Part shown: positions 1 through 8,984 of the stretch, piece after piece
Numbering within the stretch: position 1 is the first letter of the stretch
How the letters are laid out: each line of letters opens with the position of its first letter
NCBI RefSeq assembly: GCF_009765875.1
Contig: NZ_LMUP01000001.1
Span: forward strand, 186,001-250,000
From: Pedobacter sp. L105
GTDB taxonomy: Bacteria > Bacteroidota > Bacteroidia > Sphingobacteriales > Sphingobacteriaceae
Length of the DNA stretch: 64,000 nt
Reading direction: 5' to 3'
The notes under the pieces: model-generated
Told to the model about the DNA's origin: nothing
Seen by the model: only the letters and a program-made list of their open reading frames with translations
The model's database searches: none
Position numbers and translations under genes: made by a program

Positions 1-1
1 G

Positions 2-3000
2 GGGGCAATAGATGTGGAAACATTCTGGCAAAATATCATTAACAAAGTAGATTCTACGCAGAGGGTTCCCGAGAACAGAATTGACCCGGTTCATTTTGAC
101 CAGGGATCATCCGGTGTAGACCGTTTTTACTGTAACCGCGGTGGATTTATTCCTGATTTTGAATTTAAAGCATCTGATTTTGGGATACTGCCGGTGGCGG
201 TTGAAGGAACTGAACCAGACCATTTGCTAACGCTGAGCCTGGTACATCGGGCACTGGAAGATGCCGGGGTGTTTGAAAAAAAGAGATCACTCGAAAAAAC
301 GGGTATCATTATAGGTAAGGGTAATTATGCCGGTCCGGGTGCTACGCGTGCCATTGAAATTGTCAGGACCGGTGAGCAGATTGTAAATGTGCTGAAAGAC
401 TTACTGCCACACCTGGGAGACGAAGAAATTGAAAAAGTAAAAAAGGAATTTCAGCTGCGTAAGGGCCGCTTTGGGCCTGATACGGCCATGGGCCTGATCC
501 CTAATCTGGTTGCTTCACTGGTAGCCAACCGGCTTAACCTGGGCGGAGTAGCTTATACACTTGATGCAGCCTGTGCAAGTTCGCTGATTGCGGTTGACCA
601 TGCCATGCAGGAGCTTAACAGTAACCGCTGTGATATGGTGATTGCCGGAGGAGTACATGTAGGGCAGAACGCAGCTTTCTGGAGTATTTTTACCCAGCTG
701 GGAGCACTATCTAAAAAAGGGAAGATCAGTCCTTTTGACGAAGGAGCTGATGGGCTGCTGATAGGGGAAGGCTGCGGATTTGTGGTGTTAAAACGACTGG
801 AAGATGCAATTGCAGGCGGTGATAAGATTTATGCAGTACTGAAAGGTATTGGTGTGAGCAGTGATGGCAGTGGTACCAGTGTGATGAGCCCTTCTGTAAA
901 AGGACAGCTTAAAGCTATGGGCCAGGCATGGGAAAATGCAGGTGTAGCCTTTAAAGACATTGGTTATATTGAAGCACACGGGACGGGAACCCCATTAGGT
1001 GATCAGACGGAGATAGAGACGTTAAAACAGTTTTTTGGTCATGATGAAACCCTTCCGGATGCAGGTATAGGAACCGTAAAATCCAATATCGGGCATGCGA
1101 TGCCGGCATCGGGAATTGCAGGTCTGATTAAAACAGCATTGGCATTGTATCATGGTATCATCCCGCCGACATTACATTGCGATTCGCCTTTAGCTCAATT
1201 GAAATATACCCGGTTTACGGCCGTTCAGGAAGCCCGCGACTGGGAGGCTTCCGGCTTACCCAGGCTTGCCGGCGTAAATGCTTTTGGATTTGGAGGTATC
1301 AATGCCCATGTGGTGTTGGAAGGCTATGCTGCCGGAAAGGCCGAACCTGCGGTGGTGAAAAGAGATAAAGTGTTGCTGCTGGCAAGGGACAGTCATGAAG
1401 CCCTGCTGCATGCACTGGAAGAAAATGACAATCAACCCGGAGCTGGTCAGTTTCGTATTGCTGTATTTGATCCAACACCGGAAAGAATAAAAAAGGCGCT
1501 TAAAATTGCAACCAGGAACATGCCCTGGCGAAATAAGCAAGACATCTGGTATACCAATGACCCGTTGCTCAGCAAGGGCGGTAAAATAGCTTTTGTGTTT
1601 CCTGGTTTTGACGGACTGGCCGGGGGCGAGGTAAGCAGCGTAGCTTCACATTTTAACATCCCACAGGGAAATACAGTTAAAGCAGAAGGTTTACTGAACG
1701 AGGCGCTGAAAATATTAAATAAGAGCAGCGTGCTGGATACTGCCCTTAAACAATTGGGCATTTTGCCGGATATGAATGCCGGGCATAGTCTGGGGGAATG
1801 GCTTGCAGCAAGGTCTTCCGGCCTCGCTGAAGAGTCATCTGTAATGGAACTGCTCCATTATCTGAACCCGGAAACTTTTGAACTAAAGGATTCCAGGTTT
1901 ATCGCTATAGGCTGCGGTATTGATTTGCTGCAACCTATAATGGCAACTATAGAAGAGCTTTATCTTTCCAACGATAATTGCCCGCAGCAGGTGATCCTCT
2001 GTGGAAGCAATGCAGCATTGGATAAACTGGTGCCCCTTTTGAAAGCTAAACAGATCTTTCATCAGATACTGCCTTTTCAGTCGGGTTTTCATTCTCCTTT
2101 TGTAGCAGATAAACTGGATGTTATGCTGGAAGGAATGCAGCATATGCAATTTAAGAGAACGGCTTTCCCTTTATGGTCGGCGACTACTCTGGAGCACTAT
2201 CCCGAAGGTTTTGAAGCGATCAGGCAGTTAAGTGTAGAACACCTGATCCAGCCTGTGCGGTTTCGTGAATTAACCGAGCGACTGTATGCGGAAGGTGCAA
2301 GAGTGTTTATTCAGGTTGGATCTGGTGGTTTAACAGGTTTTATTGATGACACTTTACGCGGGAAAAGTTTTAGTACAGTATCTTCCAATGTTTCCCTGCG
2401 TTCTGGTATTTCACAGCTGCAGCGTGTAGCAGCAGCTTTGTTTGCAGAAGGCAAAAACATTGATCTGAAATTTATGGGATATGGAAAAATTGGTACAGCC
2501 GGCAAAGCTATACCGCTGCAGCTGGGCCTTCCATTAATCAGCGATTTCCCGAACCTAAGAAAGCTTGCAGTTAAACAGCCGGTTTATGCTAAAGAAGCAG
2601 TGCTGCAGGATATGGTGCATCCCTTGATGCAGGCCTTTACTGACAACGTAGAAGTAATGATCGATATACAATCGGAATTACTGGAGCTGTTTCAAAACAG
2701 GATGGAGCGAAGCGCTTCGCCGCCTGCTTTTTCTCCTGTAAGGATTCCCTTTGTCAAAAAACTTGATATTTCACTGGAAAATTCACCTTATCTGATTGAC
2801 CATTCTTTACTCAGACAGCCCAAAGGATGGCCCTGTGTAGATGATATGGACCCGGTAATTCCAATGACCATGATATTTGAGCTGTTTGGAGAAATTGCTG
2901 CTGAACAGGCACCCGGGGAACATGTGCAGAAGATCATGAACATTAAAGTTTTCCAATGGATGAATGTTGCCCGGCCGTTCAGGGAAACTGTTGTGGGAGA

Positions 3001-4186
3001 ATGGAAGGAGCAGCAGCTGGCGGCGCTTAAACTTGATCGTTTTGCAGAAGCAGAAGTACTCTTGTCAAAAGAAAAAATAATAGCATCGGTACCACATTTT
3101 GATATAGGCCATCTTCTTCCGATAGACAGGACTACGGCACAGATCTATGAAGGACACATGTTTCATGGCCCGGGATATCAGGGGATAAAAAAACTGGTTA
3201 CCGTAGGCGAAAAAGGGATCACAGGGATTATTGAAGGCGGTGCAGGTAAAGGTTCTTTATTAGATAACGCAGGGCAGTTATTTGGTTTATGGTTACAGCT
3301 TACCTTAACAAAGGACCGTATTGCTTTTCCTGTAAAAATACAGGAGATTGAGTTTTTTAACGGATTAACCGACCAGAAAGGAAGTTTTGAATGCACCTGT
3401 GTGCTAACTGAGCTGAATGAAGAATTTGCTACTGCAGATTTTATTCTAAGGCGTGGGGAGGAAGTTTGGGCTATAGTGAAAGGCTGGCAAAACAGGCGGC
3501 TTGAAATTGATGAACCCTTATGGAAAGTATCCATGTCGCCTTTGCATAACCGCTTGTCGGAAGAAATCGCCCCTGGTGTTTTTCTATTTCATAATGCTTA
3601 TAACCGAATGGTTTCATGGGATTTTATCCTGAAACGTTACTTCAACCAGGACGAGAAACAATACTGCCAGTCGTTATTGCCCAATAAAAGAAAAGAATGG
3701 ATGATTAGCCGGGTGGCAGTTAAAGATGCGGTGAGGAATCTGCTGGTTAATACGAAACAGGAGGCTTATTATCCGATTTCTTTTGAAATCAGATCGGATG
3801 AAGTTCACAGACCCTATCTGTTTGGCAGTATGACCAATGGAATAGAGATTTCTATTGCGCATAAGGGAACAGATGCAGTAGGTATTGCTCAATATGATCA
3901 ACCTGTAGGTATTGATATTGAGTGTATAGAAGACAGGAGTGAAGGGTTTTACGACCTGGTTTTTTCTGCAGGCGAACTGGTTTTGCTGGCCGATAAGGAG
4001 AAAGCCGAATGGGCAACCCGGTTCTGGGTGGCAAAAGAAGCTTATGGCAAATACCTGGGCAAAGGATTACAGGGAAATCCAAAGGCTTACGTCATCAACG
4101 AAATCAAAGGTGAAGACCTGAAGATCAATGACATTTTTATCAAAACAATTAAACATAAAAATTATATAATAGGATGGACACAGTAG
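2..4186 (+). CDS. KS-AT-DH-PPTase polyketide/PUFA-type synthase (5' truncated)
   Basis: Iterative type I synthase of the PUFA/enediyne/heterocyst-glycolipid kind. Numbering from the GTG at 14: the ketosynthase has Cys187 (DAACASS), His322 (EAHGTG) and His361 (SNIGH); the acyltransferase has Ser592 (GHSLGEW) and a later GFHSPF; a double-hotdog dehydratase has His930 (IDHSLL), FHGPGYQ around 1051 and Asp1084 (LLDNAGQ); an Sfp-type phosphopantetheinyl transferase ends the protein (GIDIE at 1299-1303, WVAKEAYGK around 1338-1346). No KR or internal ACP is visible. The frame stays open to base 2, and the residues before GTG 14 (GAID) fit the usual KS lead-in FPGA-x-x-V-x-x-FW, so the true start lies upstream of the window. 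It overlaps the ACP gene by 13 bases, implying translational coupling. Likely partners such as a KR-bearing subunit would be upstream. Domain calls are firm; the product is unknown. Confidence 0.9.
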   Translation, partial: GAIDVETFWQNIINKVDSTQRVPENRIDPVHFDQGSSGVDRFYCNRGGFIPDFEFKASDFGILPVAVEGTEPDHLLTLSLVHRALEDAGVFEKKRSLEKTGIIIGKGNYAGPGATRAIEIVRTGEQIVNVLKDLLPHLGDEEIEKVKKEFQLRKGRFGPDTAMGLIPNLVASLVANRLNLGGVAYTLDAACASSLIAVDHAMQELNSNRCDMVIAGGVHVGQNAAFWSIFTQLGALSKKGKISPFDEGADGLLIGEGCGFVVLKRLEDAIAGGDKIYAVLKGIGVSSDGSGTSVMSPSVKGQLKAMGQAWENAGVAFKDIGYIEAHGTGTPLGDQTEIETLKQFFGHDETLPDAGIGTVKSNIGHAMPASGIAGLIKTALALYHGIIPPTLHCDSPLAQLKYTRFTAVQEARDWEASGLPRLAGVNAFGFGGINAHVVLEGYAAGKAEPAVVKRDKVLLLARDSHEALLHALEENDNQPGAGQFRIAVFDPTPERIKKALKIATRNMPWRNKQDIWYTNDPLLSKGGKIAFVFPGFDGLAGGEVSSVASHFNIPQGNTVKAEGLLNEALKILNKSSVLDTALKQLGILPDMNAGHSLGEWLAARSSGLAEESSVMELLHYLNPETFELKDSRFIAIGCGIDLLQPIMATIEELYLSNDNCPQQVILCGSNAALDKLVPLLKAKQIFHQILPFQSGFHSPFVADKLDVMLEGMQHMQFKRTAFPLWSATTLEHYPEGFEAIRQLSVEHLIQPVRFRELTERLYAEGARVFIQVGSGGLTGFIDDTLRGKSFSTVSSNVSLRSGISQLQRVAAALFAEGKNIDLKFMGYGKIGTAGKAIPLQLGLPLISDFPNLRKLAVKQPVYAKEAVLQDMVHPLMQAFTDNVEVMIDIQSELLELFQNRMERSASPPAFSPVRIPFVKKLDISLENSPYLIDHSLLRQPKGWPCVDDMDPVIPMTMIFELFGEIAAEQAPGEHVQKIMNIKVFQWMNVARPFRETVVGEWKEQQLAALKLDRFAEAEVLLSKEKIIASVPHFDIGHLLPIDRTTAQIYEGHMFHGPGYQGIKKLVTVGEKGITGIIEGGAGKGSLLDNAGQLFGLWLQLTLTKDRIAFPVKIQEIEFFNGLTDQKGSFECTCVLTELNEEFATADFILRRGEEVWAIVKGWQNRRLEIDEPLWKVSMSPLHNRLSEEIAPGVFLFHNAYNRMVSWDFILKRYFNQDEKQYCQSLLPNKRKEWMISRVAVKDAVRNLLVNTKQEAYYPISFEIRSDEVHRPYLFGSMTNGIEISIAHKGTDAVGIAQYDQPVGIDIECIEDRSEGFYDLVFSAGELVLLADKEKAEWATRFWVAKEAYGKYLGKGLQGNPKAYVINEIKGEDLKINDIFIKTIKHKNYIIGWTQ

Positions 4187-4473
4187 TATCTGCAGCAAAA
4201 CTGAACAGCAACGAGATCTTTGATCTGATGAAACAATTTATTACGGAAGTGATAGGTGAAGAATTTGTGGAAGAAATGGATATTACGCTGGAAAGCTCTT
4301 TCACCAAAGACCTGGAAATGGATAGCATTGAGATCGTTTCCTTTTCAGAAAAAATAAAAATACATTTTGGGGAAAAGATAGATTTTACGGGGTGGCTGTC
4401 TGGTATGGACATCGATCAGCTGATCAGTCTTAACCTGGGTATGATCGTCAATTTCATTGAGGAATGCCAGTAG
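4174..4473 (+). CDS. Acyl carrier protein
   Basis: A 99-residue carrier protein. Ser51 in the EMDSIEIV motif is the expected phosphopantetheine attachment site, preceded by the typical acidic helix (SSFTKDLEMDS) and followed by the amphipathic third helix. It probably carries the growing chain for the synthase just upstream, which has no ACP in the part seen but does carry its own C-terminal phosphopantetheinyl transferase. The ATG lies inside the end of the synthase gene (13-base overlap), and its stop overlaps the next gene by 10 bases, so synthase, ACP and hydrolase are probably co-translated. It is longer than a housekeeping AcpP of about 78 residues because of an N-terminal extension of roughly 15-20 residues. 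Confidence 0.88.
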   Translation: MDTVVSAAKLNSNEIFDLMKQFITEVIGEEFVEEMDITLESSFTKDLEMDSIEIVSFSEKIKIHFGEKIDFTGWLSGMDIDQLISLNLGMIVNFIEECQ

Positions 4474-5225
4474 TTGAGGTGAACAACAGAAACGTTCATA
4501 TTCAGCAGATGAATATGGATGCACCAGAAACGGTTCTGTTGGTTCATGGTATGTTCAGCAACCTTTCAGTTTACTATTTCCATATCGCGCCAATTTTAGC
4601 CAGACATTTTCATGTGGTTATGTATGATCTGAAAAGTCACGGCAGAAGTGAAAGGATAGCCAGCGGTTACGATCTGAATAGTATGACTGATGACCTTTCA
4701 GGACTGCTGGATCACCTTGATCTTTCTGCTGTACATCTTGCGGGTTATAGTTTCGGAGGGCTGATCTCTTTAAAGATGGCGGCGCGTTTTCCTGAGAAAA
4801 TTAAAAAGCTTGCTGTTATTGAAGCGCCTGATCCCAACGACGATAAAACAAGGGACATCATAGATGACTACAGCAGGGAATTTCTGGAGCACTACGTAGA
4901 GAACTTTACTGATACTACTAAAATGAAAATGGGTAAACGGCAGATGGAACGTAACCACCGTATGTATGAGTACCTTTTTCATGAAACCAGTATAAAAAAT
5001 GATATGCTGCTGGAAAGGGATTTTTTCAACACCCCTGAAATTGATCAGATCCCCAGGGATACCTTGCTTTTGTACGGCAAGGATTCAAACTGTCTTTCTG
5101 CTGGAAAAAAACTAAAAGACAGAATAGAGAGGGCAGAGATGATAGCAATTAACGGAGATCATAACATCCCGATACAGGAGCCTGCCAGCATTGCGAACAG
5201 GCTGGAAACATTTTTTAGAAATTAA
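4464..5225 (+). CDS. Alpha/beta-fold hydrolase (putative thioesterase)
   Basis: A 253-residue cytoplasmic alpha/beta hydrolase with no signal peptide. The oxyanion region VHGMFSN, nucleophile elbow GYSFGG (Ser96), acid region LLYGKDSN and catalytic His233 (NGDHNIP) are all present. Its position between the carrier protein and the glycosyltransferases, with a 10-base overlap on the ACP gene, suggests that it releases or edits the chain built by the synthase. A general esterase or acyltransferase role is equally possible, because this fold does not fix the substrate. The ATG at 4464 is the natural start: the fold begins at once with a short beta strand and no other start codon fits as well. Confidence 0.8.
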   Translation: MPVVEVNNRNVHIQQMNMDAPETVLLVHGMFSNLSVYYFHIAPILARHFHVVMYDLKSHGRSERIASGYDLNSMTDDLSGLLDHLDLSAVHLAGYSFGGLISLKMAARFPEKIKKLAVIEAPDPNDDKTRDIIDDYSREFLEHYVENFTDTTKMKMGKRQMERNHRMYEYLFHETSIKNDMLLERDFFNTPEIDQIPRDTLLLYGKDSNCLSAGKKLKDRIERAEMIAINGDHNIPIQEPASIANRLETFFRN

Positions 5226-5237
5226 AATTGATGATCA

Positions 5238-6446
5238 ATGGCAAAATTTGCATTTATTGTTCCACCCCTAACGGGACATGTTAATCCTACACTGAGCATT
5301 GGTGCTGTGTTATTACAGCAGGGGCATGAGGTTGCATGGATTAGTCTGGATAGTTCTTTAGCTGAAAGACTTCCGCAAGGGGGACAGTTGCTGCTGATCC
5401 AGTATGCAGCAAACGATCTGGAAAAACAGGAAAGTGAGTTATACCTTGATATAATTACCAAAAAGATAGTTTATGGTATAGACAGCATCAAGTTTTTGTA
5501 TGAAGATGTATTGATCCCGCTGAACAGGCACAGCTATAAAGGTATTGTCTGGTGGCTGGATCAATTTAAGCCCGACCTGATCATTACGGATCATCAGCTG
5601 GTAGCTGGTGCCATTGCAGCGGTTCACCAGAATATTCCTTATGCAACTTCGGTTACGGCACCTGCTGCAATTAAGGTAATGGATGAACTGCCAAAGGTTC
5701 ATGAGTGGGAGCAGAACCAAATTGTGGCACTGCAGCAGGAGCTGGGCATTATTAGTGGAAAATCCATTGCCTGTTCAGAGCTGCTTACTTTGGTGCTTAC
5801 ATCCGGAGCATTTTTTGGAGAGATGGAACTGCCGGATCAATACCGCTTTGTTGGGCCGGTGGTCCACAAAAGGAAAGGTAACTCTTCCTTTGACTGGGAC
5901 AGATTTGAACATATGAAGGGAAAGCACAAATTATTGGTAAGTATAGGCACCACCTTTAACCATGAGCATAAAAAAAGTTTTTTTACCAGAGTTATAGAAG
6001 CCTTTGGCGACGGACCTTATACTGTAGTTGTTGTCTCCGATCCTTTACTGTTTGATCATTGGCCTGCCAATTTTATTGTACAGCAGAATGTACCGCAATT
6101 AGATTTACTACCTCATTTAGATGCTGTGATATGCCATGGGGGACATAACACCGTAAGTGAAACCCTAAGTAACGGACTGCCTCTGGTTGTTATTCCCATT
6201 GCATATGATCAGTCGCACGTAGCCGGAAGGGTTGTACGTACAGGTGCCGGGCTCCGGCTAAATTTCAATCGTTTTAAAGCTAAACATTTAAAAGAAGCTG
6301 TTGACGAAGTTTTAGTTAATCCCGCTTTTAAACAAGCTGCAGAGCAGTTAAAAGTGTCTTTTGTAGCTGCTGGGGGAACAGCTGCTGCTGCTGATCTATT
6401 GGTACAATTAACGTTAAATCAACCCGCTGTAATATTCAATACTTAA
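5238..6446 (+). CDS. GT1 (MGT-type) glycosyltransferase, copy 1
   Basis: A 402-residue GT-B fold transferase related to macrolide and UDP-glucuronosyl transferases. The N-terminal acceptor half opens with FIVPPLTGHVNPTLSIG. The C-terminal donor half has the nucleotide-sugar signature ICHGGHNTVSETLSNGLP (His300 is the first His) followed by IPIAYDQ, where the Asp-Gln pair is typical of glucose-type donors. It starts 12 bases after the hydrolase and ends 5 bases before a clear paralogue, which points to a duplication. In this operon it probably glycosylates a hydroxyl of the synthase product. Donor sugar and acceptor are inferred only from family and context. Confidence 0.87.
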   Translation: MAKFAFIVPPLTGHVNPTLSIGAVLLQQGHEVAWISLDSSLAERLPQGGQLLLIQYAANDLEKQESELYLDIITKKIVYGIDSIKFLYEDVLIPLNRHSYKGIVWWLDQFKPDLIITDHQLVAGAIAAVHQNIPYATSVTAPAAIKVMDELPKVHEWEQNQIVALQQELGIISGKSIACSELLTLVLTSGAFFGEMELPDQYRFVGPVVHKRKGNSSFDWDRFEHMKGKHKLLVSIGTTFNHEHKKSFFTRVIEAFGDGPYTVVVVSDPLLFDHWPANFIVQQNVPQLDLLPHLDAVICHGGHNTVSETLSNGLPLVVIPIAYDQSHVAGRVVRTGAGLRLNFNRFKAKHLKEAVDEVLVNPAFKQAAEQLKVSFVAAGGTAAAADLLVQLTLNQPAVIFNT

Positions 6447-6451
6447 TTACT

Positions 6452-7654
6452 ATGTCAAAATTTTTATTTGTCGTGCCTCCTTTTTTTGGGCATATCAGCC
6501 CTACTTTAAGTATCGGAGCCAGTTTAATAAGCAGGGGACATGAAGTGAAATGGCTGGGAGTTACACCTCTCGCGGCACATCATATTCCCCCGGGAGGAGA
6601 ATTTATCTATCCGGAGGAAGACCTGGTCGAACACCAGGAAGAGTTGCAGCGTATACTGAAACGCCAGGATGATGGCCCCGCCTGTTCCGGACCTGAAGTG
6701 ATGAAACTAGCCCTGGAAGAAACTTATGTTCCTATAGCCAGGATCATGATGGAAGGATTGGGCAAGTTTGTGGATTACTGGAAACCCGATGTGATTGTTA
6801 ATGATTGTATTTCATTTGCCGGGGCTTTATGTGCCCATATCAAAGGGATACCCTGTGTAACGACTACGCCTGTACCTCCTGATGTAATGGGTGATACCGC
6901 TAACAGTGCCCCTAAAATATTTGAGTGGCAGGAAAAACTGATCAAAGGACTGCAACAGGAATTTGGCGTATATACCGATGATATCGTTATTCACTCCCAT
7001 CAACTGAATCTTGTTTTTACTTCTCAGGAGTTTGCAGGTATTAAAGCGCCTCTGCCACATATGAAATTTGTTGGCCCGGTTAAAGGCAGGCCCAATCAGG
7101 CAGCTTTCGACTGGGAAAGGTTAGAAAGATCGGAATTTCCTAAAGTTTTTGTTTCACTGGGCACATTGCTGGTAGATATCAGGGCTGCTTTTTTTCAAAA
7201 ATTAGTGGAAGCATTTGCAAATGCACCCTTAACTATTATCGCTGCTACATCACCTGATATTTTTGAACAATGGCCGGATAATTTCATCGTGAGCAGCTTT
7301 GTTCCACAAGCAGAGTTAATGCCAAAAATGGATGTGGTGATTTGCCATGGAGGTTTTAATACCGTTAACGATACGTTTATCAATGGTTTGCCGATGCTGA
7401 TTACGCCTATAGCCTATGATCATTTTCATACTGCGAAATTAATTGAAGATGCAGGCTGCGGTATCAAAATACGCTATAAGAGATTACGGATTGAAGACCT
7501 GAAAAAAGCGGTCTTTGAACTGTTAGAAAATCCGTCGTACAGATCTGCGGCTTTAAGGATAAAAGAAACATTTATCCATGCAGGGGGAAATGAAAAGGCG
7601 GTGCAATTGCTGGAAGAATTTATAGCTATGGAATCTATTCCAACTGATTTCTAA
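6452..7654 (+). CDS. GT1 (MGT-type) glycosyltransferase, copy 2
   Basis: A 400-residue paralogue of the preceding gene, starting VVPPFFGHISPTLSIG and carrying the donor signature ICHGGFNTVNDTFINGLP then TPIAYDH. Two differences matter. The donor motif ends in Asp-His instead of Asp-Gln, which in plant GT1 enzymes is associated with a switch of sugar donor. The first half has also diverged, suggesting a different acceptor. The pair may therefore attach two different sugars, or add them in sequence. Spacing is 5 bases on each side, so it is firmly inside the operon. The donor inference from one residue is weak. Confidence 0.87.
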   Translation: MSKFLFVVPPFFGHISPTLSIGASLISRGHEVKWLGVTPLAAHHIPPGGEFIYPEEDLVEHQEELQRILKRQDDGPACSGPEVMKLALEETYVPIARIMMEGLGKFVDYWKPDVIVNDCISFAGALCAHIKGIPCVTTTPVPPDVMGDTANSAPKIFEWQEKLIKGLQQEFGVYTDDIVIHSHQLNLVFTSQEFAGIKAPLPHMKFVGPVKGRPNQAAFDWERLERSEFPKVFVSLGTLLVDIRAAFFQKLVEAFANAPLTIIAATSPDIFEQWPDNFIVSSFVPQAELMPKMDVVICHGGFNTVNDTFINGLPMLITPIAYDHFHTAKLIEDAGCGIKIRYKRLRIEDLKKAVFELLENPSYRSAALRIKETFIHAGGNEKAVQLLEEFIAMESIPTDF

Positions 7655-7659
7655 AAACA

Positions 7660-8973
7660 ATGAACAAGCTCATGCAAGCTTCATCACAGCTAAAAATCAA
7701 TTATATTGGAATGAAAAGAAAACTACTCTTTGCAGAAAGAATGCTTTATGGTAATGGGGAAACTCCTTTTAATGTAGTCATCCCCGTTAAGATCAATGGA
7801 AGTTTTCCTGCGGAAAACCTGTATTATGCATTGGATAAAATACAGGAAAAATATCCCCTGCTTAATGCGGGTATTGAAAATGATGAAGAGGGCAGGCCCT
7901 GGTTTGTTGTGCATCCGAAAACCTTCAGTTATATCCCGGTTAGAATCATCATCAGAGAGGGTAATGACGACTGGGAGCGGGAATCGGTAAAAGAGTGGTA
8001 CATTTTATTTAATAGTAGTAAAGGGCCTTTGGTCAGGCTGGTATGGATCAAGGGGGACAGTTTTTCAGAATTGCTGCTGGTTTCACATCACTGTTTGTGT
8101 GACGGGGGAGTGTTAATGTCCATACTGGCTGATTTATTGGTTCTTTTGGATAACGGTCAGGTTGATATTGGAAAAGAAAATCCAATTCTTAAGATAGAGG
8201 ATATTATACCTCCATCTATTCTAAAGAACAAAAAGAAGCTGGTAAAAGCAAAATTAATCGGCAGCTTCGCGACGCTGGTTTTGTGGTTAATTCCCCTTCA
8301 GAAAAGACTAATAGATAGAAAAAAGGATTACCTGATCCATTGGAAACTAGACAAAGAGTTGAGCGGACAGTTGATCGCGACTTGCAAATCTGAAGGGATC
8401 ACCGTAAATACAGCGTTATGCGTGGCTGTTTTAAATGCTTTTAAAAAAGTCAGAAAAGAAAAGTTTCACAACAAGATCTCTTGTCCGGTAGACATCCGGA
8501 AGTTCACGCCGGAAATTAAAAAAGATAACATTTTTGCCTTTGGTTTAATGCTGGTGGTATCTGCTGATGAAAAGCTGGACCTGCTGAACGATGCCCGGAA
8601 AATGCAGGAAGATATTTCCAAAAAAACAGCAAAGCTGAACCCATATGAAACCATTATGGTAATGGAAAAATCTCATGCATCCCTTACTGATTTTAACAAC
8701 TTTTTGAAATATGGAAAATCAAGTAATGACTGTATGTTTTCCAATCTGGGTAAAATAGATATCCCTTATCAATACCATTCTTTTGAAGTAGAAACCCTGT
8801 ATAGCCCATCCGTGATTGGCCCCTTAGGTAACACTACTACTTTACTGACTTCAACTTACCGCGGGCAGCTTGATTTTACTTTTATAGGAAGCGAGGGATT
8901 TCTTCCTTATCAGGAAGCGCTGGCTATTCAAAAAGAATTGATACACATCATCACCATATTCACTAAATCCTAA
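7660..8973 (+). CDS. Condensation/PapA-like acyltransferase, copy 1
   Basis: A 437-residue member of the CoA-dependent or carrier-dependent acyltransferase superfamily (condensation domains, PapA5, alcohol acetyltransferases). The HHxxxDG motif reads HHCLCDG, with catalytic His144 and Asp148. The second landmark near the C-terminus (SVIGPLGNTTTLLTSTYRGQLDFTF is the region; a DFGWG-like core is not exact) fits the solvent-channel half. It probably esterifies a hydroxyl of the glycolipid with an acyl group from the ACP or CoA. The ATG at 7660 adds 17 residues compared with the paralogue downstream, which aligns from the ATG at 7711 (MKRKLLFAERML), so 7711 may be the true start. Spacing to the next gene is 11 bases. 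Confidence 0.78.
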   Translation: MNKLMQASSQLKINYIGMKRKLLFAERMLYGNGETPFNVVIPVKINGSFPAENLYYALDKIQEKYPLLNAGIENDEEGRPWFVVHPKTFSYIPVRIIIREGNDDWERESVKEWYILFNSSKGPLVRLVWIKGDSFSELLLVSHHCLCDGGVLMSILADLLVLLDNGQVDIGKENPILKIEDIIPPSILKNKKKLVKAKLIGSFATLVLWLIPLQKRLIDRKKDYLIHWKLDKELSGQLIATCKSEGITVNTALCVAVLNAFKKVRKEKFHNKISCPVDIRKFTPEIKKDNIFAFGLMLVVSADEKLDLLNDARKMQEDISKKTAKLNPYETIMVMEKSHASLTDFNNFLKYGKSSNDCMFSNLGKIDIPYQYHSFEVETLYSPSVIGPLGNTTTLLTSTYRGQLDFTFIGSEGFLPYQEALAIQKELIHIITIFTKS

Positions 8974-8984
8974 CCTATATCCAT

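Noticed and set aside
14-16. GTG at 14 as the true start of the synthase
   Set aside because: The frame is open to base 2 and the residues before it match the normal KS lead-in, so the gene extends beyond the window.
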